Virus record (IMG/VR): IMGVR_UViG_3300020439_001732
Span: 1 to 43,542 of that record
DNA from: a virus
Length of the DNA: 43,542 bases
Direction: 5' to 3' (one strand)
The notes under the pieces were generated by a model. It was given only the letters and a program-made list of their open reading frames with translations, searched no databases and had not been told where the DNA came from. Every line of letters begins with the position of its first letter. Position 1 is the first letter of the stretch. Shown in pieces: positions 7,157-16,723 of the stretch. Made by a program: the position numbers and the translations under genes.

Positions 7157-10100
7157 TTAATCAATTTTTAATTGAGAATCACCTGGCTCTTGTGTTACAA
7201 GTTTAGTAGGTGATGTTATTGTAATCTCAACTGGATCTTTACCATCTATTGTATTTTTCTTTGTTGTTTTTGTTCCTATGTAAAACGTTCTGAAAAGTTT
7301 AGTACTATAAGCTTGACTTTCAAATTCAGCTCGTTCAAACGAAGAACTATATTGATACATTCCATTGTATCTAAATTTTTCTCCAAAACCATTCGCGGTT
7401 GATACTGAAAGTGAACCTGTATAGTAAGGTACTTTTATTTCATTATGTTCACTCAACCTCGAAGAACTAATAAAAGGTTGTAACGTTTCTTCAAATTCTT
7501 TTTCAATCGCACCAAACGTAATACTAGCAGTTGCGTATAAACTACCATATTCACTCGTTGGATTTATTTCATTTATTTTATTTAATGTTGGTAAACCTAA
7601 AATACCTAATGAACCACTTTCAAAATTTCTTACATTTATACCACCAGCATAATTTGGATACTCACCACTCAATTGTACTGAACCACTATCGGTAGCGTTT
7701 ATATCAACTCCGATATCAAATATATTAGCATTCTCAAAATATGGATTTTCAACTTCTGGTTTTTTACCAATAACTTCTTTAGAACGTTCAAGTATATTAG
7801 GTTCTATTAATAATCCAAAATTATAATTAGCTCTAGCAGGAATTAATTTACCAGCAGTGTTCCAAATACTTTGGTCAAAATATTCTATGATTCTCATATA
7901 ATCCCAAAAGTTATTTGCGGATTTATATTTTTTCCAATAATCTCTTTGTACTTTATCTAAACCAGTATACGTGTATCTATATTCATCTTTTGGATTTCCT
8001 ATTTGGTCATCTATATTAAAATCAGCCAAACTATACATTATATCTTCATTAACCACATCAACTGGTGAAAATTGTAGTGATAATTTATTACTATCTATTG
8101 GTGCAAAATCTTGTGATGATTGTTCCTGTCTTACTTCTGGTGATAAATTACCACGTAGTGTTGTACTTTCTAAACGTATCTTTGTAGCGTTTCTTCTATT
8201 AGGTCCAATGTTTGGTACTTTTAATTGTTCTAAATCAACTAAACTTCTAAATGAGTTACCAGTAAATCCAACTGCACTACCTGATAAAATACCATAACTA
8301 TTTTTAAATGATTTATCATCAATCGCTTCAGTATAGGTTTGTAAGTTTACGTTATCACCCAAATCTAATCTAAAAATTAAATTATCATACGCGGATGATG
8401 TAGTGTTACCATTATAAGCTTTTGGTGCTCTAACGTGGTTATCAAAAACACTCTGTGATAAAGGTTCACTCCACAATCTAAACTCTTGTAGAGAACCACT
8501 AAATTGTACACCATAAAATTTAGAACTTGGTTTACCACCAAGATAAAAATTTGTACTCGTAGAAAATTTCGTGTTAACACCAGCAGTACTTGAATTAAAA
8601 CTTGAAGAATCTTGATATTGAATTACCTGTCGTGTTGAATCATATTGTTTTGTTGTTAATTCGTATTTAATATTTTGAGTAGTAGTATCAGCAGTTAAAT
8701 CAGCTCCACTAGCTGATTTTCTTGTTAACATTACACTCCACATCTCATCATTGTATACAGGAAATAAAGATGAAGTTAAATATTGAAAACTCGAACCACT
8801 CAAAGCAAATTCAACATATCCATAATCATCAGGTTGACCATTATCTCGTAATGCGATTGCCCAATTATCTTCGGCCTCAAGTATAACTTGGTCTTTGGAT
8901 TTTGGTGAACGGAATCTAAACTCTACTGTTTGTGGTTTAATACTACTTTCAGTATCATTACGCCAAGGAAATCTAACAGTCTCACTTGATTTAAAATCTA
9001 AGGCGTATGAAAACTTTCTTTTCATTTCATACGATACTCGTGTACCAACATCAGGTCCACCAAACTCACGTATCCTTAAAATACTACTTGGTATACCATA
9101 ACAATTTACTAATCCTTTTAACGCCCTTTGAGTACCTTTGTACTTCATAAAGAAAGGCATATTAGTTAAAATTCTTTTCCATATCTCTTCAGTTAATTCT
9201 TCTTGTGGTGTTTCGTATTTATCAGAACCATCAGCACCTTTACCTAATAAGTACTCAGGTATTATTACCAAATCATTACCACTACCAAGTTCCATTCCCA
9301 TACTCTTCGCAACTTGTTGTACTAAATCTTTAGATATACCCTCACTTAGTTTATTTGTTCTTTCATTAGTATCTGTAAAATGTCTAACATAAGTCCACAC
9401 CTCATCAAATTGTTGACCAACCATATCCATAAAATCTAAGAACGCGTTATTTTGTGTATCGGTGTTTATGTGTTGTGGTAAATGTCCTACAAGTCTATCA
9501 GTATTATTTAAATCAAATATAGATGCACTATTAATCATATTATCATACCAATTAGTAAATATAGAATGACTCGTATGATAATTTATATAAGGTTTAGAAT
9601 TATTATGTTTTGGTACTGCAACATCGTGAAATTGTCCAATCGATGAACTAGCATAAGATGAACTTTCAAAATACATATAATGTTCAAATGGGTCAAACGA
9701 ATTAATAACTTGGTTTTTACCAACATCATATCTATCTTTAGTAACCGATGAACCAGTTACATCAGTAACACCCGCACTTTGTGAAGTGTAGTTTTGTATT
9801 AATTCTAATTTCTTTTTAAAATTTTCAATTCTTCTTTCTGCACTACCAAAATGAACAAAGTTACCAAAACCTGTATCATCTTTATCTATACCAAGTTGTT
9901 CGGTTCTTTTCTGATAATCAATGTTTAATTGTACATCAAGTAAACTACCACTAAATAATTTATTTTTTATATCTTGTTTTGTTTCATCATCAGTACCCAA
10001 CAAATCGTTAAATGTATTATATTGAGTACTTCTAAATTCAATTGGATTATCAACTGAATTTAAATTAGGAACTCTTAAATATAACACATCTGGATCTTCT

Positions 10101-11842
10101 TCAACAAAATCAACTAACTTAACCATATCAGTATAAGGTTCTAATTTCTCTTGAACAAAATAACAAGTATCTAATTCTTCAATATCATTTGGTAGTTTAT
10201 CATAAAGTTTAAATATTTGAGAAGTTCTATCCGCATCATTATCTTGACCACTCTTACTATTAATAACAATAAAGTATTGGTCACCAATAACCATATACGT
10301 GTTTAATCTTTGTATTTGTTGTTTTTGGTATTGTACATAAAATCTATCAAATATATCTGAACTTCTATCTTCACCAGTATTGTTAAATTGATTTGCCAAT
10401 TCTTCATATGACATATTTATTTTAACTCTACTTGCATCCAACACTTCTACGATAGTAGCGATTAAAGTTCTTGGTACTTGTGTAGTTTGTATTTGTGCTG
10501 GTGGTGTATTTTCTGGTATTGGTTCTACCTCTGGTACTGGTTGTGGATCAGGATGTGGTTCATCAAGAAAAAATTCATCATTAGTTGGTATAGTTGTTGT
10601 TGGTGGAACATCTACATCACTATCAGATGGTGAAAATAGTTCTTCATTCAGAGCCATTCTAAATTTATTTCTACTATGTAAAAACTCTTCGTTACTTTTC
10701 CACTTACCCATTGTAGCACAAATAACATTATTCGCAACGATTGTATGACCTCTATCTAAAACTAAATTGTAAACATCAGAAACTGTATTATTAAATTTAT
10801 ATGATTTTAATTCATCAGCTCTATACCATCTACCATTATGTTTTATTGGATGACCAGGTGTAACGTGTAATCCTTTATAGTTAATCATATTGGCACCACC
10901 ATATGGTTTTGGTGATTTAATAACTTTTTTTATTTTAGCAAAACCAATTTCAGTTTTAACTTTCATACCTGGTTTTAAAAATTTTATTGGTACACTTCTA
11001 TTATTACTTAATTTTATTTTAGTGTTTGGGTGAAAACAAGTTTGTGAAAATAAATCCATCAAACTTTCAGCACCTAAAACAAAGTTAGCTGGTACGTTAT
11101 CTGGTATTGGTAAATTAGGTGGTGCAATATTAGGTGGTGCACCAAGAAATGTTTCAACTGTATTTTCAAAAACATTTGGTATATTGATTTGTCCACCAAC
11201 CATATTATCGTTGAATCCCATATCAGTATTATGAAATGTTGCGATTAAAATTGTTGGGTCTGTTAAATCAAATCTTATCTTACCAGCATTTTGAGTAGTT
11301 TTTGGAAAGAATACTGTTGTTTTACCTATACCTAAAAAATCACTTTTATAAACTCCATTGTTTATATCTTGTAAATCAACTTTTACTTCTTTTCTATTTG
11401 GTGAAATCTCTTTTATATAATATTGTAATTTTTTAGGATATAATTCACTTAGTGTTTCTGATGCACCTTGATTTTGAAAATAACGAGTTTGTCCATTTAT
11501 AACTTTTACGTTAACTTTGTGTGTCCAAACTTGACCAGTAGCATCAACAAATACATCTTGTTCACTACCAGCAATTCTTCTTAAAAATAAGTATTGTACT
11601 TTATAATCACCAGAACCTAACCCCATTTCTCTAAGGTGTGTTCCGATATCAACTAAAACACCATCATCATTAAATTGTAACGCACCGATAGGAAATACAG
11701 CATCTTGGATTGGATTATCTTCAACATCAAACACGTAGATATGTACATAATCTCTAGCCGAAGATTGACCATAGTTCGTAAAATATTTTACATTACCCTC
11801 TAGCTGTTGTTTATCTTTTTCTTTTAAAGAATTAAATTTCAT
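7157..11842 (-). CDS. Giant baseplate/tail protein with embedded Hint domain and LamG-like region
   Basis: 1561 residues; the ATG overlaps the upstream stop as TAATG. Residues 1-268 precede a Hint (intein-type) domain at about 269-378, and a Pro-rich acidic linker follows (about 405-455). The central part contains NSASIFDLNNTDRLVGHLPQ and DMVGQQFDEVW. Around residues 1000-1180 a LamG/concanavalin-like region is visible (WSVMLTRKSA, FYLGGKP, FSGSLQEFRLWSEPLS). Position among gp6, gp25 and tail genes and its great length suggest the large wedge or fibre-connecting component, in the place of T4 gp7 or gp10 or the 'VrlC-like' protein of cyanophages. No direct gp7 similarity was recognised. The C-terminus ends KLVTQEPGDSQLKID. 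Confidence 0.85.
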   Translation of the reverse strand: MKFNSLKEKDKQQLEGNVKYFTNYGQSSARDYVHIYVFDVEDNPIQDAVFPIGALQFNDDGVLVDIGTHLREMGLGSGDYKVQYLFLRRIAGSEQDVFVDATGQVWTHKVNVKVINGQTRYFQNQGASETLSELYPKKLQYYIKEISPNRKEVKVDLQDINNGVYKSDFLGIGKTTVFFPKTTQNAGKIRFDLTDPTILIATFHNTDMGFNDNMVGGQINIPNVFENTVETFLGAPPNIAPPNLPIPDNVPANFVLGAESLMDLFSQTCFHPNTKIKLSNNRSVPIKFLKPGMKVKTEIGFAKIKKVIKSPKPYGGANMINYKGLHVTPGHPIKHNGRWYRADELKSYKFNNTVSDVYNLVLDRGHTIVANNVICATMGKWKSNEEFLHSRNKFRMALNEELFSPSDSDVDVPPTTTIPTNDEFFLDEPHPDPQPVPEVEPIPENTPPAQIQTTQVPRTLIATIVEVLDASRVKINMSYEELANQFNNTGEDRSSDIFDRFYVQYQKQQIQRLNTYMVIGDQYFIVINSKSGQDNDADRTSQIFKLYDKLPNDIEELDTCYFVQEKLEPYTDMVKLVDFVEEDPDVLYLRVPNLNSVDNPIEFRSTQYNTFNDLLGTDDETKQDIKNKLFSGSLLDVQLNIDYQKRTEQLGIDKDDTGFGNFVHFGSAERRIENFKKKLELIQNYTSQSAGVTDVTGSSVTKDRYDVGKNQVINSFDPFEHYMYFESSSYASSSIGQFHDVAVPKHNNSKPYINYHTSHSIFTNWYDNMINSASIFDLNNTDRLVGHLPQHINTDTQNNAFLDFMDMVGQQFDEVWTYVRHFTDTNERTNKLSEGISKDLVQQVAKSMGMELGSGNDLVIIPEYLLGKGADGSDKYETPQEELTEEIWKRILTNMPFFMKYKGTQRALKGLVNCYGIPSSILRIREFGGPDVGTRVSYEMKRKFSYALDFKSSETVRFPWRNDTESSIKPQTVEFRFRSPKSKDQVILEAEDNWAIALRDNGQPDDYGYVEFALSGSSFQYLTSSLFPVYNDEMWSVMLTRKSASGADLTADTTTQNIKYELTTKQYDSTRQVIQYQDSSSFNSSTAGVNTKFSTSTNFYLGGKPSSKFYGVQFSGSLQEFRLWSEPLSQSVFDNHVRAPKAYNGNTTSSAYDNLIFRLDLGDNVNLQTYTEAIDDKSFKNSYGILSGSAVGFTGNSFRSLVDLEQLKVPNIGPNRRNATKIRLESTTLRGNLSPEVRQEQSSQDFAPIDSNKLSLQFSPVDVVNEDIMYSLADFNIDDQIGNPKDEYRYTYTGLDKVQRDYWKKYKSANNFWDYMRIIEYFDQSIWNTAGKLIPARANYNFGLLIEPNILERSKEVIGKKPEVENPYFENANIFDIGVDINATDSGSVQLSGEYPNYAGGINVRNFESGSLGILGLPTLNKINEINPTSEYGSLYATASITFGAIEKEFEETLQPFISSSRLSEHNEIKVPYYTGSLSVSTANGFGEKFRYNGMYQYSSSFERAEFESQAYSTKLFRTFYIGTKTTKKNTIDGKDPVEITITSPTKLVTQEPGDSQLKID
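10709..11038 (-). other. Hint (intein-like) autoprocessing domain inside the 1561-residue protein
   Basis: Protein residues about 269-378. Block A is CFHPNTKIKLSNNRSVPIKF with Cys269 as nucleophile, then LKPGMKVKT. Block B is GLHVTPGHPIKHNGRW, with the T..H motif. Block F is VYNLVLDRGHTIVANNVICA. The normal intein end (His-Asn followed by Cys/Ser/Thr) is absent; the sequence runs ICATMGKW, resembling Hint domains that end '..ATLGHG' (Vint/BIL types), which cleave rather than splice. There is no homing endonuclease insert. The domain is about 110 residues, the size of a minimal Hint fold. Confidence 0.85.
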
Positions 11843-12153
11843 TATGAGATTTCCGTAAAATCTAATTCACTACCGAAAAACCTATTAACGTTTTGTCGTG
11901 TAGCTGATTTTTGTTTTAGTTCAAGTTTAACGTACATATAAGGTTTATCAATTGATACACCAGGATTATCAGGATCTTCATATGATAGTAAAAAACCTCT
12001 TTCATCTCGTAATGGATTATTAGAATCTACTGAACCCGATATCGCGGCTCTCTTATATTGTTTTTCCATTTCTGCGAGAAGTTTTTGTTTATCAGCATCT
12101 TCAACGTTTTGATAAAAATCGTTGTTTGTAATTTGGTCTTTTGTTAATGGCAT
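11842..12153 (-). CDS. Small protein of the baseplate operon, unknown family
   Basis: 103 residues. The N-terminus is helical and charged (KDQITNNDFYQNVEDADKQK), the second half more beta-like (YMYVKLELKQKS) and ending FFGSELDFTEIS. There is no signal or membrane span. It lies between the giant Hint protein, with a TAATG overlap, and the DNRLRE-like structural gene, only 1 nt away, so it is transcribed with baseplate genes and is likely a virion or assembly protein. No specific homologue recognised. Confidence 0.72.
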   Translation of the reverse strand: MPLTKDQITNNDFYQNVEDADKQKLLAEMEKQYKRAAISGSVDSNNPLRDERGFLLSYEDPDNPGVSIDKPYMYVKLELKQKSATRQNVNRFFGSELDFTEIS

Positions 12154-12154
12154 T

Positions 12155-13336
12155 TTACCTCACCACTCTAAATTCAAAATTATCATCATATATCATTGAT
12201 GTTTCATCTGCACCACTACCACTTACTACTTTGATTAAAAATCTATAACCTCTCTCTGGCATAAATCCATCCATCCAAAGATTAAAATAATTTCCTGTAC
12301 TATCACAACTAACAATTGAACCTGTACCAAATGGTATTATTGTATCTTCAGTTTCAGCATCTTTTACTGAATAGTAAGTTCCCTGTCCAATTGACTGACT
12401 ACCACTTGGTAGATACTTTACAGTCAATGCTGCTGGTGTGGTATCAAATCCACGAGTAGGATACAATTCTCTACCAGTAATTCTAAATTTAACTTTTGAT
12501 TTTTCTTTGTACTCTGGTTTTAAATTATTAAAATAAACTTTTAATCTATCTAAGTCTGTAGAACCCAACGCACTCAAACTACCTGTATTCCAAGAACTAT
12601 CATCCCATTCCACTTCTAATTTTGGTGGATATATTGTATGAGTTTCACGTGAAAAATAAATCAAATGACCAAGTGGGTCTGAACTACCCTCTGCTGAACC
12701 TGTAGCTGTTGTTGGGTCAAAGGTACTAAATTTACTTGATGATGTTGGTGTGTTTAATCTTTTTATTATAAATCCATTTTGACCATATGTAGAACCAGAA
12801 TAGATTTGGTTTTTAACTAAACCAGTTACATCCATTCTAACATCCGTAGTTTCGTGGTCTAATACAAAAGAAGCTTCGTGAGAATACTGACCACTTAAAC
12901 TTGAAGTCCACCACGTACCACCTTGTGTATCACTACCACTTAACCATTGTGTTTGTGTTGTATCATTATCACGATACTTCCAACTTGCACCATCACTAAG
13001 TGCTGGGTCTCTATCAACTCTACCAGTTCCACCTACCCAACTTCCACTAATGTTGTACGCGAATAAAGTGTTCGTGGTTGATAATTCTCTTGAACGGGCA
13101 TCATATAAATTTAAATAATACTTGGCACTACTTGGTATAATTCCACTCTGTACCGAAGATGATATATAACCACCTATATCAAACTTAATTAAAATTCTTG
13201 ATGCATCTACAATCGTACCAGAAGAATTTACGTTTTTACGTACTTCTAATATTTCATCTAATCCTGTATTGATTGATGAAGTTACACTACCCTCGTATAT
13301 GGTAGTATCTACAGTTGGATACTCGAAATAGTACAT
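12155..13336 (-). CDS. DNRLRE-like beta-rich structural protein of the baseplate operon
   Basis: 393 residues. The N-terminal 250 resemble the DNRLRE/TGF-propeptide-like beta fold found in surface and phage tail proteins: YEGSVTSSINTGLDEILEVR, SRILIKFDIGGYISSS, YYLNLYDARSRELS, VRMDVTGLVKNQI and GFIIKR. The C-terminal part is another beta domain (KVKFRITGRELYPTRGFD; WMDGFMPERGYRFLIKV). It starts with AGGAG and overlaps the gp6 stop as TAATG. T4 has gp7/gp8 near this place, but sequence similarity to them is not apparent. A structural (baseplate or adhesin-like) role is inferred. Confidence 0.78.
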   Translation of the reverse strand: MYYFEYPTVDTTIYEGSVTSSINTGLDEILEVRKNVNSSGTIVDASRILIKFDIGGYISSSVQSGIIPSSAKYYLNLYDARSRELSTTNTLFAYNISGSWVGGTGRVDRDPALSDGASWKYRDNDTTQTQWLSGSDTQGGTWWTSSLSGQYSHEASFVLDHETTDVRMDVTGLVKNQIYSGSTYGQNGFIIKRLNTPTSSSKFSTFDPTTATGSAEGSSDPLGHLIYFSRETHTIYPPKLEVEWDDSSWNTGSLSALGSTDLDRLKVYFNNLKPEYKEKSKVKFRITGRELYPTRGFDTTPAALTVKYLPSGSQSIGQGTYYSVKDAETEDTIIPFGTGSIVSCDSTGNYFNLWMDGFMPERGYRFLIKVVSGSGADETSMIYDDNFEFRVVR

Positions 13337-15303
13337 TAAATATCTCCTACTACTTTACCTTGTATATCTATATCAGGATATTTTAATTCAAAAATACTTG
13401 GGTCGAGTGATGGGTAAACAATACCCTCTTTTGTAGCTGATTGCATATCGTAAACATTTCCACTATACCCACTCTCTACTTTAAATTTATTTTCAACTAA
13501 TACTAATTGTTTGTTAGGATTATCTTCTTCTGGTGGAACAACACTTGCTACACCATCAACTAATGATATTATATATGCGGCATCACTTAAAATCAATGGT
13601 TGATTTATTTGCCAACGTTTTATATCATAATGTTTCTTTAAACTTTCAATACACTTAGCCAACACAACATTTTTATTATATCCTCTTTGTGTTATGATGG
13701 CAAACTTAATACCAAAATTAATTATGTATGCATCTTTAATATTAATTGCATCTGTTAATATTCTGTATTGTGATAAATAAAGTTTTAAGTTTTGTTTTGA
13801 AGTATCATTCAATGTAGTTAATCTACGTGTATCATCAAAACCCAAAACATAAAAATTTAACGCCATTGGATTAGGTATTACGTTTGGTGTTTTTTTCTTC
13901 TTTTTCTTTTTATTAACAATTGTTAATTGAGATTTAGTTTCTAATTGTTCATCTTGTACAATAAAACACTTAGCAATCTTACCATACTTTTGTGGTAATG
14001 AATAAACTCTTGTAATATAATCTTCTTTAGTTACTGCTCTATTTTGTGTATTAAAATATGCCAGTGCGTTTTGTCTAACCTCTTCGTTACTCTCACCACT
14101 CGAACCACCAGTAGCGGCATCTTTATTAGTAACTTGTAAACTAGCTCTAGCATCTGCCGCCTTAGAACTATCTAATCCATCTTCACTTAAAGATAAATTT
14201 ATAGAATCTAAATTAGTAATCGAATTCGACATAACGTTATCTTCAACCGAACCACCATAGTGATAAGTTATAGTTAAAGTGATATTACTTGGTGCTAAAC
14301 CAAACGCCTTTGTTTTCATAAAATTACTTGGGTCAAATGATGTATCAAGTTTAGATAAACCTGTACCAAGTGAACTACCAACATTATCAGGATTAGGAAT
14401 AATCTCTTCATCTGCATTTGAACTAATACCAGCACCAAACCTAACTTCTGTTTTTCCATCACTACGAACATATGTAGTAAATCTACGAGCGGATTTAATT
14501 AACTTTAATAAAAATGGTGTTTCAGATTTTTCATCTGAAGAATCAGGTGTATTAGTTTCATTGTTCTCTACAGATTCAAACACTGTATCTTGTGCTAAGA
14601 AAGGAACTTCATACCAAGTGTTTCCATCATCATCAATTACTGATTCTATATGTACTACATTTTCGTTAGTTAAAAATACTTTATCAAACTTCTTTGCCGC
14701 ACCAAAGGTAAATGTTTCAGATACTTTAGTACCACTTTCTACTAAGGCATTTTTTTCTAATCTAAAATGTGTTGGTGTTGTACCATCGTATTGTGATATG
14801 GTATCTTTACGTGAATCTAACGCGGTTGATACTTTAAAGTTTACATCATCAAGAACTCTAAATTCAATACCAGTTTCGGATGCAACTTTTGAATTTGCAG
14901 TTAGTATTGGTGCGTAATTAGTATCAGGTACAAATGTAGTACCAGAAGCCAACGCGGGTACTTCTACAGAAAACTGACATACTGCAACCGCAGGTGAACT
15001 AAGTTTTGGTTTATACCCAAAAGATTGTGCAATCTTAAATATGTTTTTCTTTTCTTGAGCAGAATGTAAAAGTGTTTCTTGAAATTGTTTATCAATATAA
15101 AATGATAACACATCACCTACATATGCCGCCATTTCAATAAACAACATACCTGGTGATGATTCATTAAAATCATTGTAAGCTGCTGGAAAATATGTTTTAG
15201 AAAATTCAATTAGATTATTTCTAAGTGAACCAAAATCTCTACCTATATATGAGACTTCTTTTTTCTCTATTTTTTTATTTGTTCCATACTCTACGTTAGG
15301 CAT
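13336..15303 (-). CDS. 6: Baseplate wedge protein gp6-like (baseplate J family)
   Basis: 655 residues, close to T4 gp6 (660). The N-terminus has the typical wedge-J opening: YIGRDFGSLRNNLIEFSKTY, then FNESSPGMLFIEMAAYVGDV and LSFYIDKQFQETLLHSAQ. Later come TLTITYHYGG, NEEVRQNALAYFNTQNRAVT (the conserved 'A..yF.tQnRaVT..DY' block) and a C-terminal helical/beta part. In T4, gp6 forms the ring of wedges around the hub. It directly follows gp25 by 10 nt, the classical gene neighbour. A Lys-rich insertion of seven consecutive lysines around residue 470 is unusual. Confidence 0.93.
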   Translation of the reverse strand: MPNVEYGTNKKIEKKEVSYIGRDFGSLRNNLIEFSKTYFPAAYNDFNESSPGMLFIEMAAYVGDVLSFYIDKQFQETLLHSAQEKKNIFKIAQSFGYKPKLSSPAVAVCQFSVEVPALASGTTFVPDTNYAPILTANSKVASETGIEFRVLDDVNFKVSTALDSRKDTISQYDGTTPTHFRLEKNALVESGTKVSETFTFGAAKKFDKVFLTNENVVHIESVIDDDGNTWYEVPFLAQDTVFESVENNETNTPDSSDEKSETPFLLKLIKSARRFTTYVRSDGKTEVRFGAGISSNADEEIIPNPDNVGSSLGTGLSKLDTSFDPSNFMKTKAFGLAPSNITLTITYHYGGSVEDNVMSNSITNLDSINLSLSEDGLDSSKAADARASLQVTNKDAATGGSSGESNEEVRQNALAYFNTQNRAVTKEDYITRVYSLPQKYGKIAKCFIVQDEQLETKSQLTIVNKKKKKKKTPNVIPNPMALNFYVLGFDDTRRLTTLNDTSKQNLKLYLSQYRILTDAINIKDAYIINFGIKFAIITQRGYNKNVVLAKCIESLKKHYDIKRWQINQPLILSDAAYIISLVDGVASVVPPEEDNPNKQLVLVENKFKVESGYSGNVYDMQSATKEGIVYPSLDPSIFELKYPDIDIQGKVVGDI

Positions 15304-15313
15304 TTATTCTCTC

Positions 15314-15748
15314 CTATACACCACTAAATGTAAAAGTTAATTGGTCAATCGAATCTGGATCATCTAACGTAACACTAAACTCAAGTGTTATAAATACAGA
15401 ATTGTTTTCACGTGTAACAAAAACATTCTGTATTATTATATAATCCAACCACTCCTCAACCGCTTCACGAATTGAAGCTTCTATTTTATCACCTATATCA
15501 GCATCCGATTGTTCAAAAATAATTTCGTGTAATCTTGAACCAAACGTTGGTTGTGCCAAACGTTCACCTTTTCTAGTCAATAAAAGATTTTTTAAATTAC
15601 TAAAAGCCTGTTCACGTAATGTGGCAGCTCTTGGAAAAAATCCACGATTAGTATGACCTAACGGAAAAGTTAAACCAAAAAAAGAATCTGGATCTTCATT
15701 GATTACTCTTACTGCTGGATGGTCTTCTTCTATGGATTTTATTGCCAT
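15314..15748 (-). CDS. 25: Baseplate wedge subunit gp25-like
   Basis: 144 residues (T4 gp25 is 132). The hallmark of the gp25/GPW family is clear: FGLTFPLGHTNRGFFPRA, then NLKNLLLTRKGERLAQPTFG and SRLHEIIFEQ. gp25 (TssE relative) bridges wedge proteins to the sheath initiation ring. The ATG overlaps the preceding stop as TAATG and gp6 follows directly, as in T4-like phages. All expected regions are present. Confidence 0.95.
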   Translation of the reverse strand: MAIKSIEEDHPAVRVINEDPDSFFGLTFPLGHTNRGFFPRAATLREQAFSNLKNLLLTRKGERLAQPTFGSRLHEIIFEQSDADIGDKIEASIREAVEEWLDYIIIQNVFVTRENNSVFITLEFSVTLDDPDSIDQLTFTFSGV

Positions 15749-16221
15749 TATCTTTTACTCTTCATCTTATCGTGTTTCATTAAAGCACTATAATCTTTTG
15801 TAAGTGCGTTCAATACATCTTGAGGTACTTGGTCTGATGTCAAACCTTTTTCTCTAAAAGTTTGTGCCGCGGCAATGTTTCTTTGTGCTTGTTTATCACC
15901 ACCTGCCGCAATACTATCTCCATAACCTAATAGTTCAGTAGCCCTTGTGCTATCAAAAGTTCCACCACCCATTGTTGGCCACTCTTCTTGTTCATCCGCT
16001 TTACCTAATCCAACCGTTTCATTTAATACAGCATTTAATGATTCATTTGATGTGTATTGAACAGGTTCACGTTTAACAATCTTTTTCTTGACAACTTTTT
16101 TCTTGGGTGAAAGTGATTTAAGAGACGATTTATTCTCTTTAATAAATATCTCTGTCACTTGTTTTTTTACTTCTCGTTTAACTAATTCATTTATAATTTT
16201 CACGAGGTCTTTTTTAGTCAT
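15748..16221 (-). CDS. Small basic protein of the baseplate operon, unknown
   Basis: 157 residues with AGGAG before the ATG. The first 60 residues are highly basic (KRE, KKVVKKKIVKREPVQY) and helical, followed by an acidic/Gly stretch (EEWPTMGGGTFDSTRA) and a C-terminal helix ending DKMKSKR. No domain recognised. Immediate coupling to gp25 suggests a baseplate assembly or minor virion component. The Lys-rich head could bind nucleic acid or an acidic partner, but this is a guess. Confidence 0.72.
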   Translation of the reverse strand: MTKKDLVKIINELVKREVKKQVTEIFIKENKSSLKSLSPKKKVVKKKIVKREPVQYTSNESLNAVLNETVGLGKADEQEEWPTMGGGTFDSTRATELLGYGDSIAAGGDKQAQRNIAAAQTFREKGLTSDQVPQDVLNALTKDYSALMKHDKMKSKR

Positions 16222-16264
16222 AATAACTCCTATGCTATTTTAAATAATTATCAATAAAGTTTTT

Positions 16265-16723
16265 TTATGGTACAGAAAATCCACTAAGTGGTGAACTTGA
16301 TGGATGTACATATACTAACCCACCTAAGTGAGTTTCAAACACACCAACTAACTGGTCTAAAAACTGGTCAATAGAATCTGCCTGAGATAAAATACCAGCT
16401 ACAGGTACACCTGGTACTGAAACAACATAACCAGGTGTGGTCATTATCGCACCAGCCCAATATATAGCCAGAGCACCTGATAAGGCCAATTCAAATCCTA
16501 CTAATGGTAACTGAGCGGATAAAGGTCCTTTTAATGCAGTACTCAATGTTCCCGCGTTAGCAGTAACTCCACTAACTATAGGACCTGCCGCACCACCAGG
16601 TGAACTAAATATTGAATTGTGATATTCATCAGCGATAAAGTCCGCACATTCATCAGTTGATTCAAAGAAAGGACCATTTTCCATTCTACTTTTATAAGCG
16701 TTTTTAAAAGCTGTGAATCCCAT
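16265..16723 (-). CDS. Putative baseplate-operon protein with Gly/Ala-rich hydrophobic core
   Basis: 152 residues, starting MGFTAFKNAYKSRMENGPFF. The centre is hydrophobic and small-residue rich (VGFELALSGALAIYWAGAIM), followed by YVVSVPGVPVAGIL and a helix DQFLDQLVGVFETHL. The core might be a membrane-active or buried segment; there is no signal peptide. The ATG overlaps the spike gene stop as TAATG and 43 nt separate it from the next gene. Similar unnamed proteins occur next to the gp5-type spike in marine T4-like phages. A virion role is likely; no function assigned. Confidence 0.72.
   Translation of the reverse strand: MGFTAFKNAYKSRMENGPFFESTDECADFIADEYHNSIFSSPGGAAGPIVSGVTANAGTLSTALKGPLSAQLPLVGFELALSGALAIYWAGAIMTTPGYVVSVPGVPVAGILSQADSIDQFLDQLVGVFETHLGGLVYVHPSSSPLSGFSVP

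Noticed and set aside
10709-11038. A full splicing intein
   Set aside because: The C-terminal His-Asn and following Cys/Ser/Thr are missing, so only a Hint-type autoprocessing domain is supported.
13880-13915. Programmed frameshift at the poly-Lys run of gp6
   Set aside because: A-rich codons are mixed AAA/AAG and the frame continues with clear gp6 sequence; no alternative frame product is evident.
14279-14917. 212-codon plus-strand ORF
   Set aside because: It is the antisense shadow of gp6, has no ribosome site and its composition reflects the complementary frame.
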